Below are positions 22,236 to 34,262 of a stretch of DNA of 64,000 nt, piece after piece (the first letter of the stretch is position 1; every line of letters starts with the position of its first letter). The notes beneath the pieces are model-generated. The model made no database searches and was not told the origin of the DNA. It saw nothing but the letters and a program-made list of their open reading frames with translations. The stretch is from Patellaria atrata CBS 101060. Lineage: Eukaryota > Ascomycota > Dothideomycetes > Patellariales > Patellariaceae. The stretch spans positions 3,319,838 through 3,383,837 of the forward strand of contig MU006089.1 in assembly GCA_010093705.1 (NCBI GenBank), read 5' to 3'. The translations under genes and the position numbers were made by a program.

Positions 22236-24238
22236 ATGTCTTCCGGCCTCGACGTTGAGGCCTTGCTTGAGTCTACAGCGAAACCTCGCGAACCGGAATC
22301 TGCAGAGAATCACCGCTCTTCTGACCGTGATGACCGCCATAAAAGTGAGCGAAGCGAGCGTCGTGACCGTGACCGGCTGCGTGATCCAAGTAGAGATCGA
22401 GACCGAGACAGGAAACGTCGCGATCGTAGCCGCGAACGAGGCCGACGTGACAAAGATACTGACGGCGACGAAGTCATGAAGAGCCCAAAAAGCGAGAAAG
22501 CTAGTGTGAACGGAAGCCATAGAAGTAGACGTCGTAGCCGTAGCCGTGATAGCGGACGGCATCACTCACGTCGTGATAGACACCGAGAGTCTGTGGATCC
22601 TGACGATGCTTACCGTGCGTCAGGTGGCGATTACTATAGAGGTGGCGGACGTGCTCGGTCCCGTTCTAGGTCTCCCGAAAGTGATCGATATTGGCGACCC
22701 TCCGCCCGTACCAGGCGCGACGATCGCGATGATGATAAGGATCGCGATCGCGACCGAGAACGAGAGCGCGACAAGGACCGCGAACGTGATCGTAACGGAG
22801 GACGTAGCGGTCGACCTCGAGATAATCGGCGGAGATCCCCTAGTCCACGGAAGCCCCGCAAGTCTCCCACCCCGCAACCCACTGAGGATGAACGTGATCG
22901 TCGCACAGTCTTTGTTCAGCAACTTGCAGCTCGATTGAGGACTAAAGAACTCATTGCTTTCTTCGAGAAGGTAGGCCCTGTCAAAGAAGCTCAGATTGTC
23001 AAGGACCGAGTGAGTGGTCGTTCCAAAGGGTATGTACATCTCTTCCTCGATATTCTTGACCACTGACTGAAATTTTCAGTGTTGGATATGTTGAATTCAA
23101 GGATGAAAGTTCTGTTGCTCAAGCGTTGGAGCTCACCGGTCAAAAACTTCTGGGGATCCCCATAATCGCGCAGCTAACTGAAGCGGAGAAAAATCGTCAG
23201 GCTCGTTCTAATGAGGGCACGACTAACGCGGCGTCCGGGGTCCCCTTCCACAGATTGTACGTGGGAAACATCCACTTTAGTATAACTGAAAGCGACTTGC
23301 AGAATGTTTTCGCGCCATTCGGCGAATTAGAGTTCATTCAACTCCAAAAGGACGATCAAGGGCGAAGCAGAGGATATGGCTTTGTTCAGTAGGTTTTCCC
23401 CCTTTCTCAATGGGCTTCGGAACTGACGATGCTCTAGGTTCCGTGACCCTGCTCAAGCCAAAGACGCCCTCGAAAAGATGAATGGTTTCGATCTAGCAGG
23501 TCGACCCATTCGAGTTGGGCTTGGTAACGATAAATTCACGAACGAGTCAACCGCAAATCTACTCCAGAAATTCCAAAGTCCGGGTAGTCAGCAACAGTTC
23601 ACAGGTTCATCATTCTCAGGCCAAGGGGGCCGTGGTGCTCAAGCTGGAGGATCTGGTGGACCATTTGACCGTGCTGGAGGTCGCGATACTGACAAAGGAG
23701 CAGGCGGTGCTAGCGCTCTAGATGATACCGACGTCGCTGGCGTAAACTTTTCGAACTTTAGTAGGGATGCCTTGATGCGGAAACTCGCCCGTACCGAAGA
23801 AGGTCCCGAAACGAATGGTGATGACAAGCGTAACCAAGCGCGAGCTAGGCCTGAAGTCAGAGCCACCCCAGTTAATGTCTCTCAGGCAAGTCGTTGTATT
23901 GTTCTCAAGAATATGTTTAATCCCGCCGAGTAAGTTGATTATCCCAAAAATTAAAGACACGTTTTTAACACTGTAGCAGAGAAGAAGGTGAAAGCTGGAT
24001 CAAAGAATTAGAAGACGATGTTAAGGCCGAATGTGAGGAGAAATATGGTCACGTCGTTCACATTCATCTAGATCCGAACACTCAAGGCGACATTTACGTC
24101 AAATTCGACCGTATAGCCGGCGGAGAGAACGCGATTAAGGGCCTTAACGGTCGTTTCTTCGGTGGCAGGATTATTACGGCGCAACCAGTTGTGGATGCAG
24201 TCTACAACAGTTTGTTCTCGCACACAAAGGCCTTATAG
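22236..24238 (+). CDS. rsd1: RBM39/CC1-like splicing factor with RS domain and three RRMs (Rsd1-type)
   Basis: Nuclear RNA-binding protein linked to U2 snRNP and early spliceosome assembly. Four exons: 22236-23029, 23080-23388, 23438-23929 and 23977-24238, giving 618 residues. The N-terminal 210 residues are RS/RD/RE-rich. RRM1 starts at RRTVFVQQL and runs through VGYVEF; RRM2 starts at [10 protein letters not shown] and ends GYGFVQF; the C-terminal RRM3 starts at [15 protein letters not shown]3 is of the UHM type, with an acidic helix and an R-x-F-like loop (NGRFFGGR), which in this family binds tryptophan ULMs of U2AF or SF3B1. Introns cut RRM1, RRM2 and RRM3. The last intron ends in a tandem acceptor TAGCAG, so two products differing by one residue are possible. 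Confidence 0.94.
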
Positions 24239-25381
24239 ATGGCTAATCGCATCTTCAAAAATATGTGTTAGGCAAATCGCTGGTAAGTTCCCCAGATTGA
24301 AGTTCTCCTTCGTGCTCAGCTATGGCTACCTCATCAGAACTGACTGTTTGTAATTAGATAAGAGTATCTGAATAGTCTCGGCAACTCCCTCGAATATCTC
24401 AACACCACTTCACCCACCCTCAGCCATCGAAGAGCTTAGATTTTAGGAAACGGCACCGTAACAGGTTTCCTCCCATCCAATCGATAACAGCAAGCTTGAC
24501 GATCCATTTACGGTTTATAGGTTTCACTAGTCTCATAGACCAAGATCCACTCGCCATCCTAACCCTGGATCAAGATCTCTGCATTGTTTCTAATGGCGTT
24601 CGGTATATTGTTCATTGTCACTAGATCATGATCTTGAGTCTTGCTGTTCGAATCACCATCCCCTTAGCTAATAGTCGAAAATCAATGATAGTCAAGGATA
24701 TCCACCAACTTTCGGATCTTATTCGCATGTTCACGTGATTACCCTGGTCAAGATTCTCATCACCGATTATAAATCATGTATCTACCGTTGTCCCTGCAGA
24801 CGGTGCCACGTTTATTTTAAATTTTACGGAAATGTCCCATGGCCCAACAGCTGATACCTCTAAATATCTAAGTGTCTCTGGATACATGTAATAGCTTCAT
24901 GTGAACAGTTATATGAGAACCAGTTTTGGTATGGCTTCGATTGCAAACGGTTTATTGCTTTGCGTTTGAAGAGCTATGTAGTTCTCAGTATGCTCCTCCA
25001 CTCAGCTGACACTCAACATCACATCTTCGCTCAATATACATACTTCTATACTTGCATCATCTATTCGCGCCCTCCGCTGCTAACCTTCTCTACATGTTCA
25101 AACAGGCTCTATCTAAGAGTGAGTCACGGCGGTCGAGTTTGTCTAGACACTTCCCTACCCACGCAGGGTGATTGAACATATGTAGTTCTTTTCTCCTCGC
25201 TACCTTTCTCTCCATTACAAAACCTTCCTCCCCATCTTCTATCTGTTAGCTGCTGCGCAGACCCACCAGAGTTCTTGTTCGCATATTGAACGGCAATCCT
25301 TGGTCACTGTAAGTGACACTAAAGTGATTCATGTACCGAAGTGTAACCTGATTATTTTTCTTTCTCTTTAGTAACGAAGTC
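24239..25381. other. Intergenic with a likely 5' UTR intron
   Basis: After the splicing-factor stop there is a long 3' flank. Before the next gene an intron-like segment, 25309-25371 (GTAAGT donor, pyrimidine-rich ACTTTAG-type acceptor), sits 10 bp upstream of the ATG and is probably a leader intron. Several GATC-rich words occur near 24540-24650. No separate gene seen. Confidence 0.5.
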
Positions 25382-26812
25382 ATGTCGGCGGATTCTCAAG
25401 TCTCGCCTTTGGCTTTCAAGGGCAGTCTAAGGGGTGCTAAGCAGCTCAAACAAGATGTTGATGATCAGAACAAGCTTAAAAACGCCGAACTCAAGATCTC
25501 CCAGCTTGAAAGGCACAACCAAGCTCTAAAAGAGAAATTTGACAAAGCTCAGACAGTAATTAAAGACTTAGGCGGTTCTGAGCTCTCTCCAGTAGCTTCG
25601 CCTGTTGGATCCCCCATGAGTTCATATTCGATCCCCTCTCTAAGACCCATGAAGAAGCCAGATACATCCAACCCTTTATATAAGACTCCACCTCACCCGA
25701 GCTCATCATGGGCAAGAGCAAATTTTCCATCAATGGGCAGTATGTTAGAGGACTTCTCCGTATCATCTCCTGGAAATACATCACAATCTCCAACCTCTAC
25801 CATTCAATCACATTCTGCGATATCACATCCAAGTTTTCGAACTGCAGCACAGGAACTCCTACGGAATTATACCCAAAACCTTGCCCAACTATCACAGCAT
25901 TCAACGCAGCATTATGCTGGTCACCACGACCGGGATTCCAATACTTCCGATCCTTTCACAGATTCTCATAGCCCAGATCCCGCTCGTGTTCATGCCTCGA
26001 TCCAACGTGCAGCCGCATATATCCCACCGCAAAGCTTTTCCTGGCGCCAAAAGTTTGAACAACAATACCGTGCATTTGAGACATGGGGCGCAATGTTCGC
26101 CGATAATAGCATCACAATTGAAGATAACCGCTTCCAGGCTTTTATTGACACCTTCACAACTACGTATATGCAAGGGAAACGCGCGACCGTGTTAGGGTTA
26201 ATGGATTCTCCTCTCTCGTGTCGGGGCAAGATAGCGGCTGCTGTAGTCAATCGTGTAGTCTTCCAAAGATTGTGGTCAGATACGATCTTCGATGGCCTGG
26301 ACTCATTAAAGGCCAAAAATCTCCAAAACCTTCGGTCAAAATACCAAGATGCTTTCTCTCTCGGTGACCAAAATGACTGTCAGCAATGTCTCATGAACAT
26401 GGCGGAGATATTCAAGTGCTCTCCCCAATGGCCAAACTACCACGCATGGTACACTGGCCTAGTGACTGGGGTGTCGACGGAGATAATGCAACGAGTGGGA
26501 TATATCATCAAGGATTACAATAATGCTTTCTCGAATCTTCTCACCATGATCAGAGCGAGTCTCAATGTCGTTCTTGAGGCGCGATCAGAGGATGTCGATT
26601 GGAAACTCGATTTCGGTATCTCAGAGCAACTAGTCGATCCGATGGTACATAACATAGTGATATACAATAACCCGGGACCTGGTCCGAAGGAAATACAACT
26701 TTGCATTTCACCATTAGTCACAAGCTTTGAACATAGTCTCGAACTGGACTCTGGAACTACTGTTTATAAGGCCCGGATTATTGCATGTCCACAAAAAAGT
26801 CGCCTTACATGA
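25382..26812 (+). CDS. Hypothetical protein with N-terminal coiled coil
   Basis: Single coding exon, 476 residues, starting MSADSQVSPLAFKGSLRGAK. A short coiled coil (about residues 25-65; LKISQLERHNQALKEKF) is followed by a Ser/Pro-rich disordered stretch to about residue 210. A folded, mostly helical C-terminal part contains WRQKFEQQYRAFETWGAMF and KYQDAFSLGDQNDCQQCL, and ends ARIIACPQKSRLT. No signal peptide, membrane span or catalytic motif is visible. I do not recognise the family. The clean ATG, length and putative leader intron make it a believable gene; function is unknown. Confidence 0.75.
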   Translation: MSADSQVSPLAFKGSLRGAKQLKQDVDDQNKLKNAELKISQLERHNQALKEKFDKAQTVIKDLGGSELSPVASPVGSPMSSYSIPSLRPMKKPDTSNPLYKTPPHPSSSWARANFPSMGSMLEDFSVSSPGNTSQSPTSTIQSHSAISHPSFRTAAQELLRNYTQNLAQLSQHSTQHYAGHHDRDSNTSDPFTDSHSPDPARVHASIQRAAAYIPPQSFSWRQKFEQQYRAFETWGAMFADNSITIEDNRFQAFIDTFTTTYMQGKRATVLGLMDSPLSCRGKIAAAVVNRVVFQRLWSDTIFDGLDSLKAKNLQNLRSKYQDAFSLGDQNDCQQCLMNMAEIFKCSPQWPNYHAWYTGLVTGVSTEIMQRVGYIIKDYNNAFSNLLTMIRASLNVVLEARSEDVDWKLDFGISEQLVDPMVHNIVIYNNPGPGPKEIQLCISPLVTSFEHSLELDSGTTVYKARIIACPQKSRLT

Positions 26813-28075
26813 TCATTTGGTAAGGGAAACTTTCCTCGAAGGCTTATCTGGTTATTGTAAGATAATATGGGTCCGCTCTCACTCTATTAGAAAGTCATGC
26901 TTTGGTGGAGTATTATTCATTGCTTAATCATTCATTCTATCCATACATGAAATTTGAATATTCTTACACTCTGAAGCCCGGTTGACATTTAGTGATTGTG
27001 CCATTGTAGTTGTAGAAGTAGGACGCTCCACTCTTGTCGGTGTGCTTCCTAGATCTTACTTCATTCCCACTCTGCGGATACTACTAGATATTGTGTCTTA
27101 TATCAACACCCTGCGTAGCATCATCTATGTTCACCTCAGTCGTTTCTGGCAAAGATTCTCTCTATATAACGACTTTCCGTGACTCTACCTTCTGTAGTTA
27201 CACCTCGAACTAACCATGAACACGTTTGTAGAAAGTTGGAAGACCCTGAAGGTAAATTGAGCTGTATAAATGATTGTCTCGCGCACTCAACATAAAGTCA
27301 TTACCGCGAGTAGCCCTAGCTCTTAGAAATATCGGATGAAGTTCTCTTTTGCACTCCACTGAATCATGGTGATATCAATCTATTGTACTAGATCTAGTCG
27401 CATCGGTGCAACATCGTTATTAACTGAAAAGGCATATGGATATTTGGCTGGTCAAGTCCTAATTCCCTAACCTTCAGTTACTGGTGATGATTGACCGCTT
27501 TTACTCCTTGCTCCTCACTCTTAGGTTAGTTGAACGACAGCCACCGAGAGTTTTCACACCAAGTGAAATTCAAAGTAATAGTGAGCTCGGATATCTGTGG
27601 GAAACCCTCGACTTTATTATATCTCGGGAAATGCTTCTTCCTTCTACGCGGACCTTTGGATTTTTTTTCTAATTTCTGATTTATAGTTTACGATTGGACA
27701 CGTTCTAAAGAAACGTCGATAAAAGGAGAGGATAGGTGACTGATCATTGAGCGGATAGTGATAGAACTATTAGTTTACTGTACCTGACCACGGCATGTCT
27801 TAAATTCATACAATGATTCTGGAACGTATAGTGTAACTTAATATAACAACCTAGTTGGTAGTCGTTGGACCTTATTACTGTGCAGTAATAGGAGAATTTC
27901 GGGATCGGGTAAGGTGGTGGGGAAGCGATCTTAGGATCTTGTTGTCTTGGATCTTGCATGGTGGAAATGCTCATCCTCTGCCCCGGCCACCGGGATATCA
28001 TCTATCTTGCAACAAAAGCTATAGCGATGCATTGATTCTTACCAGCAACATGTGGCAACCTCCGTTCTATCCAGA
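26813..28075. other. Intergenic, no gene seen
   Basis: About 1.26 kb of A/T-leaning sequence. Frames are short and unconvincing. The right part is the PP2C promoter. Confidence 0.6.
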
Positions 28076-29914
28076 ATGCGGATGTCACCACCTATGCGAA
28101 TTTCCGGAGCGCGCAGCAAGCTCTGTATCTGCTCGACAAGATGCCATCGACGCCACTTCCACGACTACTTCGTAACTCACCTACCTTCGTCCTCTCTTCA
28201 TCCTGACGCAGGATCTTCTGCTGGTCCCCACCACAAACTTCCTCGAGATAAGTCGACACCACATGTCGCGCGGGATTCAACTCGATCTCCCGCCGCCCCT
28301 CCTCCTATGGTGGGGCCGGGGCGTGAAATGACTGTGGTGAGAATTCCACTCAAGAGTGCGAAGCATCATTTTGGAGCGTTCATGTCTCGTGGAGCTCGGC
28401 CATACAATGAAGACGCATACCAAGCGGGTACTATAGAGGTACCAGCATTCGCAAAGAGGAGGCCAATCTCTTTGACACGGAACCAGAAGACCGGACTGAT
28501 AGGTGAGGGCACATCCGCTGATAGTGCAAGTGGAGATCCCCAGGTATTCTACTTTGCCGTTTTTGATGGTCATGGCGGTACTGAATGTAGTGCGTTTTTA
28601 AAAGCTGAACTACATGAATACATTGAAGAGGGGGTCAAAAAATTCCAGCTGCACAGCAGCCTTAAGAAACGTCGGAAAGAAGGCCAGGATAACCAAGGCC
28701 TCAGCAACAAAGAGCAGAACCCTGGTGATGTGGAAGATAAAATTCTAGCACAAGCGGGGAAAGAAGCGTTGAATGCAATCGAGATGAAGAAACCAGAGGG
28801 TTTAGCCCCACTGAAGCCACCCAAAGCTGGCCCTGCTGATGCACCACCAAATGGTAAAACTGAAGAGACTTCTCCACCGGAAAGCGAATCGTCTATAAAC
28901 CAGTCTTATAACCTGCGAAATGCGGAGGAACTGGAACGTAATCTCGTGAACGCTTGGAAGGATCTGGTAGGTGGATATTTCAAGCGATTCAAACCTGAAT
29001 ACTTCTCTACCGCTGCGGGTGGCCAAGGTCATACATTGGAAAAAGAAGTTGTTAGAAGCAAACAGTTACAGCCTTTTGTTGACCCTCCGGAGGACGATGA
29101 AGGAGTTGGTATTGAGACCGTCCTAACCTACGCTTTCCTGCAAGCGGATTATGACTTCGTCACTGCTCAAGCAGTAAAGAAAGAGGAAGACCCCGTGCTT
29201 GCTGATAAAGCCATCAATGAGGATGATATACTTGGTTCGCCGTCTAAAAGCGCTAGACCTATTGGTGGCCCGAAACGCTTTATGGGGGGAAGCACATGTA
29301 GCATTGCTATGATATCAACACCAACGCCGACACCCTTCTGGCATCCAGCATCACCTTCAACACTTGTCGTGTCACATGTTGGGGATACCCGAATACTCCT
29401 GTGCAAGACTTCTACTGGTGTGGCTGTTCCGCTCACAACTAACCATCATCCGTCGGCACCAATTGAAGCCACACGCATGAGAAGGTATGCGGCGACGTTT
29501 GTGACCGATTCCTTTGGCGAGGAGAGGGTCTCCGGTCTGGCGAACACGCGAGCATTCGGTGATATGAGTTCGAAGCGGATAGGGGTCTCGGCTGAACCTG
29601 AAATCCGCCGCATCGACCTCTCTCCAGCAGAGTACTCTTTCCTCGTCCTGGTTTCAGATGGGGTTTCCGGAACTTTAAGTGATCAAGAGACCGTTGATAT
29701 CATCAAAGAAGCGAAAACCCCCGAGCAAGGTGCTAGGGATGTCGTGAGCTTCGCCACCGAGATTGCAGAGGATGCAGACAACGCCACTGCACTCGTTGTA
29801 CGACTTGGGGGGTGGGAAAGGAGGAGTGAGGGCGGGTTGGGTAGTCTTGGAACAAAAGAACTAAGAGATTGGCGAAGACAGGAGGCAGAAAATCCACGAA
29901 GTCGGAGGCAGTGA
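28076..29914 (+). CDS. PP2C-family protein phosphatase, probably mitochondrial (Ptc6-like)
   Basis: Metal-dependent Ser/Thr phosphatase. From the ATG at 28076 the product is 612 residues; an ATG two codons on (28082) is equally usable. The first 45 residues are rich in R, S and H and nearly free of acids (CSTRCHRRHFHDYF), like a mitochondrial presequence. PP2C motifs in order are RGARPYNEDAY (about 105-115), FAVFDGHGG (about 160-168), SHVGDTRILLC, SGLANTRAFGD and LVSDGVSG. A charged insertion of about 200 residues splits the catalytic domain between the second and third motifs, as in the yeast Ptc6 (Ppp2) and related fungal PP2Cs, which act on mitochondrial targets and mitophagy. The subfamily is inferred from the presequence and insert; the PP2C call is firm. 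Confidence 0.88.
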   Translation: MRMSPPMRISGARSKLCICSTRCHRRHFHDYFVTHLPSSSLHPDAGSSAGPHHKLPRDKSTPHVARDSTRSPAAPPPMVGPGREMTVVRIPLKSAKHHFGAFMSRGARPYNEDAYQAGTIEVPAFAKRRPISLTRNQKTGLIGEGTSADSASGDPQVFYFAVFDGHGGTECSAFLKAELHEYIEEGVKKFQLHSSLKKRRKEGQDNQGLSNKEQNPGDVEDKILAQAGKEALNAIEMKKPEGLAPLKPPKAGPADAPPNGKTEETSPPESESSINQSYNLRNAEELERNLVNAWKDLVGGYFKRFKPEYFSTAAGGQGHTLEKEVVRSKQLQPFVDPPEDDEGVGIETVLTYAFLQADYDFVTAQAVKKEEDPVLADKAINEDDILGSPSKSARPIGGPKRFMGGSTCSIAMISTPTPTPFWHPASPSTLVVSHVGDTRILLCKTSTGVAVPLTTNHHPSAPIEATRMRRYAATFVTDSFGEERVSGLANTRAFGDMSSKRIGVSAEPEIRRIDLSPAEYSFLVLVSDGVSGTLSDQETVDIIKEAKTPEQGARDVVSFATEIAEDADNATALVVRLGGWERRSEGGLGSLGTKELRDWRRQEAENPRSRRQ

Positions 29915-31131
29915 TCTATCTAAAGGTACAATACCTGCGTATACTGTGCCTTTCTGGAGCTTTCCGTGCAGCACTGTACCGTATGTTTGCTCATCTACGT
30001 GTCTTAAATGTACAAGCGGGGAAGGGAATAATTATACCGTGGACCTCATCATATAGAGGGTCTAGCAATGAAGGGATCAGGATCGTGGTATGGGATGGAT
30101 GATGATATTTAGGAGCATCAATCGGCGTAACTTGTGGGACGTTTTTCAACATCATAGTTGGTAGGGTAAATTGGGAAAGGGTTCTTCTATCCACACATGT
30201 AACAACTGGATATTCATGATCTATGTACCTTTAGGTACTCTCTGAGTGGTTTAAACATTCCATTCAGTGCCTCGAATCTCCTGCGTTCATCGACCTAAGG
30301 TACTTGTAATGTTCGCCTCCACAATCGACTAAGGTACCTTACGGCATAACTAGTGGCATTTGTAGACGCAGTAAGGTATCATATGGGAATGAATGACTAA
30401 GGTGTATGACACGATGGAATATTCCATATATTCAAGATTAAACGTCAATGCGACTTGATGATCGGATATCATGTTATGATGCAGTTCTCAAATGTTAGAT
30501 ACAGGAAGAATGACCTAAGCGGGGAAAGAGTACGTTAAAGTTGCGGGCAGATCGGCTTGGAGTAACAGGCAGCCCAGGCACCCGACCCTTTGGAGTTTGG
30601 GCGTCACTGCCGCATCTCAACGGGCAAGACCAGGAAATTCGCACCTGCTTGGAGCCTACAACTCAGGACCAAAGGACCCAAACCCCCACTAGAACTAAGG
30701 TACTGGTTGTCCTAGCTACCCGCAAAGTCAAACCTAACGACTGCCCTTCCAGAACTTGCACTCGAAGAAAGATTTCCACTTTTTCCCTTTAAGGTGCTTT
30801 TCTACTCTTCGACAACTTCTTCATCTCCATTTTCCATTCTCCCGAAAACATTGAAAACATCCACATTTACCTTCATCCGGCGCCACGTTATCTGACAAAC
30901 GCCCTTGTGCGGTAATCCTTACTATATTCACGTGTTGAACCCTTTTCAACCCTCGACTTTCGCTTCACACATTTCTCTGTACTGCACATACTTGAATCCT
31001 CACTAGAGCCCGGACTTCAAACACGTCCTCTCTACCCTTTCCCTACCTCATAACACTTCTTCCTTCTACATTACGCTTTTCCAAGTTCTGTTGAACCCCA
31101 CACACAAGATCGACCCCACAAGGAAAAGATC
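29915..31131. promoter_or_regulatory. Kap95 upstream region with a cluster of CTAAGGTA-type palindromes
   Basis: This 1.2-kb region has five close matches to the palindrome family CTAAGGTA/TACCTTAG: at 30226, 30294, 30329, 30397 and 30695. The last 250 bp before 31132 is C/T-rich, typical of a strongly expressed fungal promoter. No gene is seen here. Confidence 0.45.
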
Positions 31132-34100
31132 ATGGACGTCAACCAGGTGCTGAAGAGCACTCTGTCGCCAGGTACGCATACGTCCCCGTTCAAAGTAGCT
31201 TTGAACCTTTTATATGTCTCTGCTAACATCTTTTAGACGCTGCAATCCGTACTAATGCAGAAAATCAACTCAAACAGGCCGAGGCGGCCGACTTCGTAAG
31301 TCTCATAGCCTCGTCGATGTACATTCCTACAAGTCTTTCCAAGCTGCTAACTCAAGCTTCTACAGTCTGGTTACCTCACGACATTAGCACAGGAGCTCGC
31401 CAACGAGCAAGCTGAAGCGGACATCCGCTCCGCAGCAGCTCTCGCTCTTAAGAACTCACTTTCTGCGCGCGATTTTACCCGTTTACGGGAGGTACAGGAG
31501 CGATGGGTGGGACAAATAGACAATAACATTAAGAGTTCGATCAAGGCACTTGCTTTAAAGAATTTGTCCTCTTCATCCACTCTCTTAGGGCAGAGTACCG
31601 CACAATTCATAGCCTCCATCGCGGCTATAGAACTCCCGCGGAATCTGTGGCCAGAGCTTCTACCTACCTTGGTCGAGCATGTAGGAACTGGATCTGATAA
31701 TCTGAAGCAAGCGTCTCTGACGACAATCGGATATATCTGCGAGAGCGAGGATGCAGATTTGCGTGAAAGCCTAACACAACATTCGAATGCCATTCTCACA
31801 GCGGTTGTCCAAGGCGCCAGGAAAGAGGAGACAAACTCTAAAGTTCGAGGCGCAGCTATTACAGCATTAAGTGACTCGCTTGAATTTGTGCGATCAAATT
31901 TCGAAAATGAGGGTGAACGCAATTACATCATGCAAGTTGTGTGCGAAGCAACCCAATCTCCGGATGATAGGGTCCAGCAGGGAGCGTACGGTTGCTTGAA
32001 CAGAATCATGGGGCTCTACTACGACAAGATGCGTTTTTACATGGAAAAGGCTTTGTTTGGGCTCACCGTCCAGGGTATGAAGAGCGACGAAGAAGACGTT
32101 GCCAAACTTGCCATTGAGTTTTGGTGTTCTGTTTGTGAAGAGGAAATCTCTATCGAGGATGATAATACACAGGTATGTTCCTTGACGACGTAGTATCCTT
32201 GATTTGCGCTTCTAACAACCCACTAGGCTCAGGCTGAAGGTTCCACGGAATTGAGAGAGTACTTCAACTTTGCCCGCATTGCTACTGGTGAGGTTCTGCC
32301 TGTACTACTGGAGATCCTCACAAAGCAAGATGAGGATGCAGCAGATGATGAATACAATGTCTCCCGTGCTGCTTATCAATGTATCCAGCTCTGGTCGCAG
32401 ACGGTCGGTAGTGCTGTTGTCAGCCCTGTGCTACTCTTCGTCGAGGCAAATATCCGATCAGAAGATTGGCATCGCCGTGATGCAGCTGTATCAGCGCTGG
32501 GTGCTATCATGGAAGGACCGGATGAATCTACACTGGACCCTATCGTGAAGCAAGGCCTTCCTGTTTTGATTAGTATGATGCAAGATCCACACGTCCAAGT
32601 ACGAGACTCAACGGCCTATTCTCTTGGGCGCATCTGTGAAACTTGCTCAGAATCAATTGATCCTTCGACTCACCTTCAACCACTTATTGCATCGCTATTT
32701 ACAGGGCTGTCAAGTCACCCGAAAATGGCCGGTTCGTGCTGTTGGGCACTGATGAACCTTGCAGAGCGATTCGCAGGAAACCCAGGCTGTGATGAGAATG
32801 CCTTATCTCAGCATTTCCAGGATAGCATCACCCATCTTCTGCAAGTGACAGAGATGTTAGTGTTGAATCTTCGTCTTATGCGCCTTTGCTGACCGGTTTA
32901 GGAACGATACCGATGGGCAGTTGCGCACTGCTGCTTACGAAGTACTTAACGCTTTCATCGGAAACTCGGCAAACGACAGCGTTGGGATTGTTGCACAACT
33001 AACCCACGTTATCCTCGAACGCTTAGAGAAGACGATTCCGATGGCTCAACAAATTGTTAGCGTAGAAGATAGGTTGACCCTGGAAGAAATCCAGACAAGC
33101 TTGACCAGCGTTGTTATGGTAAGTGGCATAGTGAATGTCCAGATGTGTACTGTGCTGAAGATACTACCTAGGCCATCATCCAACGCTTGGAGGCTGAGAT
33201 CCAGCCACAAGCGGACAGAATCATGAATATCCTGCTTCAGCTTCTCAACTCTGTCGGACCGAAGTCCAGTGTACCTGATACCGTCTTTGCTACCATCGGG
33301 TCATTGGCTACATCTATTGAAGCGGACTTCGCAAAGTACATGGAGGCATTTCAACCTTATCTCTTTAATGCACTCGGTAACCAAGATGAACCCGCTATTT
33401 GTGCGATGGCCATCGGACTTGTGGGTGATATTACAAGGGCTTTAGGACCACAAGTCCAGCCTTTTTGCGACCAGTTTATGAATTATCTGCTTAACAACTT
33501 ACGTGTAAGTGTTTTAAGATACTCAAGTGACTATAACTAACGCCACACTAGAGCACTAGTCTGGGCCACCAATTCAAACCCGCAATATTGCAGAGTTTTG
33601 GTGATATTGCGCAAGCTATTGGCGGGTCCTACGAGGCATATCTCACAGTCGTTGCTCAAGTTTTGCAACAGGCTCAGAACGTCAATGTTACCTCGGAGTC
33701 AAACTACGACATGTATGATTATGTTGTCTCGCTTCGCGAAGGTATCATGGATGCCTGGGCTGGTGCTATCAATGCTATGAAGGTTGGTGGCAAGCCGCAA
33801 CTTTTAGCTCCTTACGTGGAATCGATTTTCCAATTACTCCATACCATATATAATGATCCCAATCGCACGGAAGGTCTGTTACGCTCTTCAATGGGTGTTA
33901 TCGGGTAAGTCTCAACATTGTTCACATTAAAACCCGTGGAGAATTTCATAGCTAACACCTTTCAAGTGATCTTGCAGATGCTTTTCCTGGTGGAGAGTTT
34001 GCCGATGCTTTCAGGCACGACTGGCTCACGTTAATGGCTAAGGAGGTCAAGCAAAATCGGGAATTCCGACAACAGACTCAGGATACAGCTCGATGGGCAC

Positions 34101-34262
34101 GCGAGCAAATTAAACGCCAGATCGGTAAGCCGAGTACATTCCCATGATCGCGCAAAATGATTTTTTTACATCTATCATACATATTGTCATCTACAGTATA
34201 ACAAGTATACTAATTTCCCCTCGCCTGCTACAGGCGGCAACGCTAGCCAAATGAATGCATGA
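31132..34262 (+). CDS. kap95: Importin beta-1 (Kap95)
   Basis: Main carrier for classical NLS import, pairing with importin alpha and Ran-GTP. Nine exons by splice sites and frame: 31132-31171, 31237-31295, 31366-32172, 32227-32855, 32902-33118, 33172-33504, 33552-33904, 33967-34124 and 34234-34262. They total 874 residues, the usual size. The protein starts MDVNQVLKSTLSPDAAIR, is built of HEAT repeats, and has the acidic loop before DEYNVSRAAYQCIQLW. Other hallmarks are DSTAYSLGRICE and AGSCCWALMNLAERF. It ends ARWAREQIKRQIGGNASQMNA, which matches the Kap95 tail. All introns are 47-109 nt with good donors. The last coding exon is only 29 nt. Confidence 0.95.

Noticed and set aside
22158-23063. 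Several long frames antisense or out of frame in the RS/RD region of the splicing factor
   Set aside because: They are shadows of the repetitive arginine/aspartate codons; only the sense frame continues into RRM domains.
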